A stretch of 64,000 nucleotides of DNA. Source: Prevotella sp. GTDB lineage: Bacteria > Bacteroidota > Bacteroidia > Bacteroidales > Bacteroidaceae. Shown here in pieces: positions 62,901 to 64,000 of the stretch (its first letter is position 1; every line of letters starts with the position of its first letter). Where the stretch lies: NCBI GenBank assembly GCA_016281815.1, contig JAEEJK010000085.1, positions 1 through 64,000 on the forward strand, read 5' to 3'. A program made the translations under genes and the position numbers. The notes beneath the pieces are model-generated. The model worked only from the letters and a program-made list of their open reading frames with translations, was not told where the DNA came from and ran no database searches.

Positions 62901-63109
62901 GAACTGGTGTATTCAGGTGCCTTGAGCACATAATTACCTTTCTCGTCAGTCAGTGTGGAATAGCGGGCATCGCCGTATGCCTGCACGATGACACCAGCCA
63001 GCGGTTTTCCCGTTGCTGCGTCGACCACTTGTCCGGTCACGTTCTTCATGTCCTGCGCCGTCATTGAAGCCGACGCCAGCAGCAAAGCGAATAATATATG
63101 CTTTCTCAT
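59960..63109 (-). CDS. SusC/RagA-family TonB-linked outer membrane receptor
   Basis: 1049 residues. Signal peptide about 1-18 (SASMTAQ), CarboxypepD_reg domain (VTGQVVDAATGKPLAGVIVQ), plug with the family box LIVIDGVVMD and IEKVEVLKNGTALYGAKAADG, then a 22-strand barrel ending TPGRTFSLGVNINL. It imports oligosaccharides with SusD. It starts in the last base of the fasciclin-like gene (TAATG), so it is coupled to it. Normal in length, no disruption. Confidence 0.96.
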   Translation of the reverse strand: MRKHILFALLLASASMTAQDMKNVTGQVVDAATGKPLAGVIVQAYGDARYSTLTDEKGNYVLKAPEYTSSIIMRVDGYNLEQRSVKNGMADGKLYQSSFSEFYKNKTNANSVAEASHFENTSEISVDPLIAQQLGADVRSVNISGLQGLGNRLLVEGINSLHANAQPLIVIDGVVMDMQYNREMLHTGYYNNMLANINVNDIEKVEVLKNGTALYGAKAADGVILIQTKRNKSMATKIDVTINGQYELVPKLPNMMNAEDYRLYTTQLLAGKTKTLGTMKYLNQDPNYFYYKRYHNQTDWSKEVYENAFSQNYGINVQGGDNVASYNLSVGYSLGNSTLKKNDFSRFNMRLNTDIEVFRGLMVRFDASYSDVDRKLMDDGAPINPLEGVITSPGFLGLAKAPFLSPYAYDTGGNLSHYFAEADDYLEGLFQDKGRLANPTSILENGEGNNRNSYGNRLITFAITPTYRINRHLKVSEHFTLGLVNTNENYYLPIQGVPTFTIPGLDEGTTLQNIVQSQAARQTAIQSDTYINWDKRYGAHLIDFRGGVRYISSEYKSTSQIGYNTGNDKTPNMSNSLQFKNTGGDDDKSREISWYGIAGYNFAERYYLNAGLSMHTSSRIGDDAKGLKLAGVVWGLFPSVEAAWVLSNEKFLAGSKGINYLKLNAGFDITGNDDIDYTASRSYFVSNLMLNNEVTGLSIGNIGNTELKWETTRRITAGLEGSFLNNRIGLKVNVFKSWTSNLLALKQLAWTSGLQENWTNDGKLENSGFDVSLTGKVLALRNFQWEIGASAGHYANKVTALPDGRSFLTELYGANILTQVGQPVGVFYGWKTNGVYATTQEARADGHYVTTTTGDHNYFQAGDMRFVDADNNKEINDADRAIIGDPNPDLYGNIFTKVTWKNLSLSAVVNYSLGNDIYNYQRSLLEGGSLFLNQTTALNSRWNAEGQVTNIPRVNYKDPLGNSRFSDRWIEDGSYLRLSSVTLSYYLPIISTYLQGITIWGNASNLFTVTKYLGSDPDRALPGSILSQGIDAGLLTPGRTFSLGVNINL

Positions 63110-63999
63110 TATTGTTCGGATTTAGAGGTTCGTGGTCTCAGGTAAATACAGTCAAGATACATCTCACGGGAGTGGGTTGATGTCTCACGAGCCGTGATGG
63201 AGCACTGTATCTTCACAGAAACCTTGATGTCGTTTTGGTCGAAGTTGCATGCGGGGAAATGGAAGTTCTCTGCCAGCACGATGGTATCCACCCGCTCAGG
63301 GTCGTTCTTGAACTGTGTGTTGCCACAGTTGAAACTCTGTGCGTTTCCCAAGGTGTCAACATAGTTGACGGTAGCCCTGAACTTGCAGGGTCTCAGATTG
63401 GGATTGATGGGGTTGTCTACCGACTTCGGCAGGATGATGGCGCAGATATCATAGTCGCCGCTGAGTGTATTGCTCACCTTGTAGGTCAGTTCCCAGTTGG
63501 AGGTACCTGTGCGCGGAACGACATGGAGGAACGCTCCTTTTGAGATGCTGTCAGCCGTCAGGTGGCGGATGTTGTAGGTGCAATCTCTTTCTGTTGTGAT
63601 GAGGTATGTGCTCTCACCCTCGCTCCATATTTCCTTGAAATAGGTCTGTTCCGGTGTGAAAGGCCATTCTGGGGTGACGTAAAGATCACCGTTGCTGCAA
63701 TCCTCTTTCCTTGCTCCAGCGAGGATGCCTCCAGTCTCGAAGGGTTTGTAGAACACATGATACTCAGGAGTTGTCCTGGTGTACTGCACTGAGATCAGCG
63801 AGTCCTGAATGGATTTCTGGCTGGTCTTGTTGAAGATGGCGTCTTCGAGGAGTGCGCGGTTGGTCCAATACTTCTGAATGGAGTCGCGTTTCAGTACGCT
63901 CTGGTCGTAGACGAAATACTTGCTTGCCTCTTCCCATGCCTTGTTCCATCCCTCGTTGGTGGGCACCACCATGATATAGGTAGAGTCTTCGGCATCAAT
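63109..63999 (-). CDS. fasciclin-like domain protein, C-terminal part (start beyond the window)
   Basis: The frame is open to the window edge and gives 297 residues. It includes DSTYIMVVPTNEGW, the core of fasciclin (FAS1) repeats (YTVFVPTNEAW type), followed by an insert and a beta-rich C-terminal region (FRATVNYVDTLGNAQSF). Fasciclin-like lipoproteins occur beside SusC/SusD pairs in Bacteroidota and are probably surface adhesion or glycan-binding factors. Coupled to the SusC-like gene by TAATG. The N-terminal half, including any lipobox, lies outside. Confidence 0.75.
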   Translation of the reverse strand: MDAEDSTYIMVVPTNEGWNKAWEEASKYFVYDQSVLKRDSIQKYWTNRALLEDAIFNKTSQKSIQDSLISVQYTRTTPEYHVFYKPFETGGILAGARKEDCSNGDLYVTPEWPFTPEQTYFKEIWSEGESTYLITTERDCTYNIRHLTADSISKGAFLHVVPRTGTSNWELTYKVSNTLSGDYDICAIILPKSVDNPINPNLRPCKFRATVNYVDTLGNAQSFNCGNTQFKNDPERVDTIVLAENFHFPACNFDQNDIKVSVKIQCSITARETSTHSREMYLDCIYLRPRTSKSEQ

Positions 64000-64000
64000 A

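Overview
The window looks like a chromosome segment from the Bacteroidota, most likely Prevotellaceae (Prevotella, Segatella or Xylanibacter type). The reasons are a SusC/SusD pair, DUF4270 and DUF6057 families, a methylmalonyl-CoA module, class III fructose-1,6-bisphosphatase, outer-membrane TonB receptors, and promoters of the form TTTG-N19-21-TAnnTTTG with few Shine-Dalgarno sites. I had no database; family names rest on motifs I could read.

Layout. 0-11.5 kb: end of a TonB receptor, then a leftward block (metallophosphoesterase, alanine dehydrogenase, a CxxCH beta-propeller lipoprotein, a DUF6057-like membrane protein, a Na/Pi cotransporter, an AlkD-like protein, an M49 peptidase and an AraC-type regulator). 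11.8-25 kb: purU, hisH-hisA-hisF-hisIE, an ftsE-like ATPase, lysC, lysA and a GT2 enzyme rightward; an ABC exporter leftward; then an unusual GT-B-like protein and fbp. 25-30.6 kb: an AT-rich accessory island with an Rpn-type nuclease and an operon around a radical SAM/SPASM enzyme, a 33-residue Cys peptide, an aminoglycoside-phosphotransferase-like pseudokinase and small or interrupted genes. 30.7-36.9 kb: Ser/Thr kinase, its small partner and a phosphohexomutase, then rlmH, maf, kdsC and a nitroreductase. 37.2-40.1 kb: tandem repeats and a TonB receptor. 40.3-43.1 kb: mce-mmdA-small protein-mmdC (methylmalonyl-CoA/propionate). 43.5-46 kb: GlgA-like protein, DUF4270 lipoprotein and a 42-residue protein. 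46.0-46.25 kb: a candidate structured small RNA with its own promoter and terminator. 46.3-50.3 kb: ptb, uvrA, tRNA-Thr and tRNA-Gly. 50.7-64 kb: a PepSY-like protein, then a leftward polysaccharide utilisation locus (fasciclin-like protein, SusC, SusD, 1242-residue surface protein, GH98 enzyme).

Most interesting: the radical SAM island at 26.15-30.34 kb, which has the parts of a RiPP-type peptide modification system (precursor-sized Cys peptide next to a SPASM maturase with a PqqD-like N-terminus, a stem-loop after the peptide gene, a structured leader) but includes an apparently inactive kinase and two genes broken by in-frame stops. Second is the candidate small RNA at 46.06-46.25 kb. The window also carries at least eight unrelated short tandem repeat arrays, nearly all at gene boundaries.
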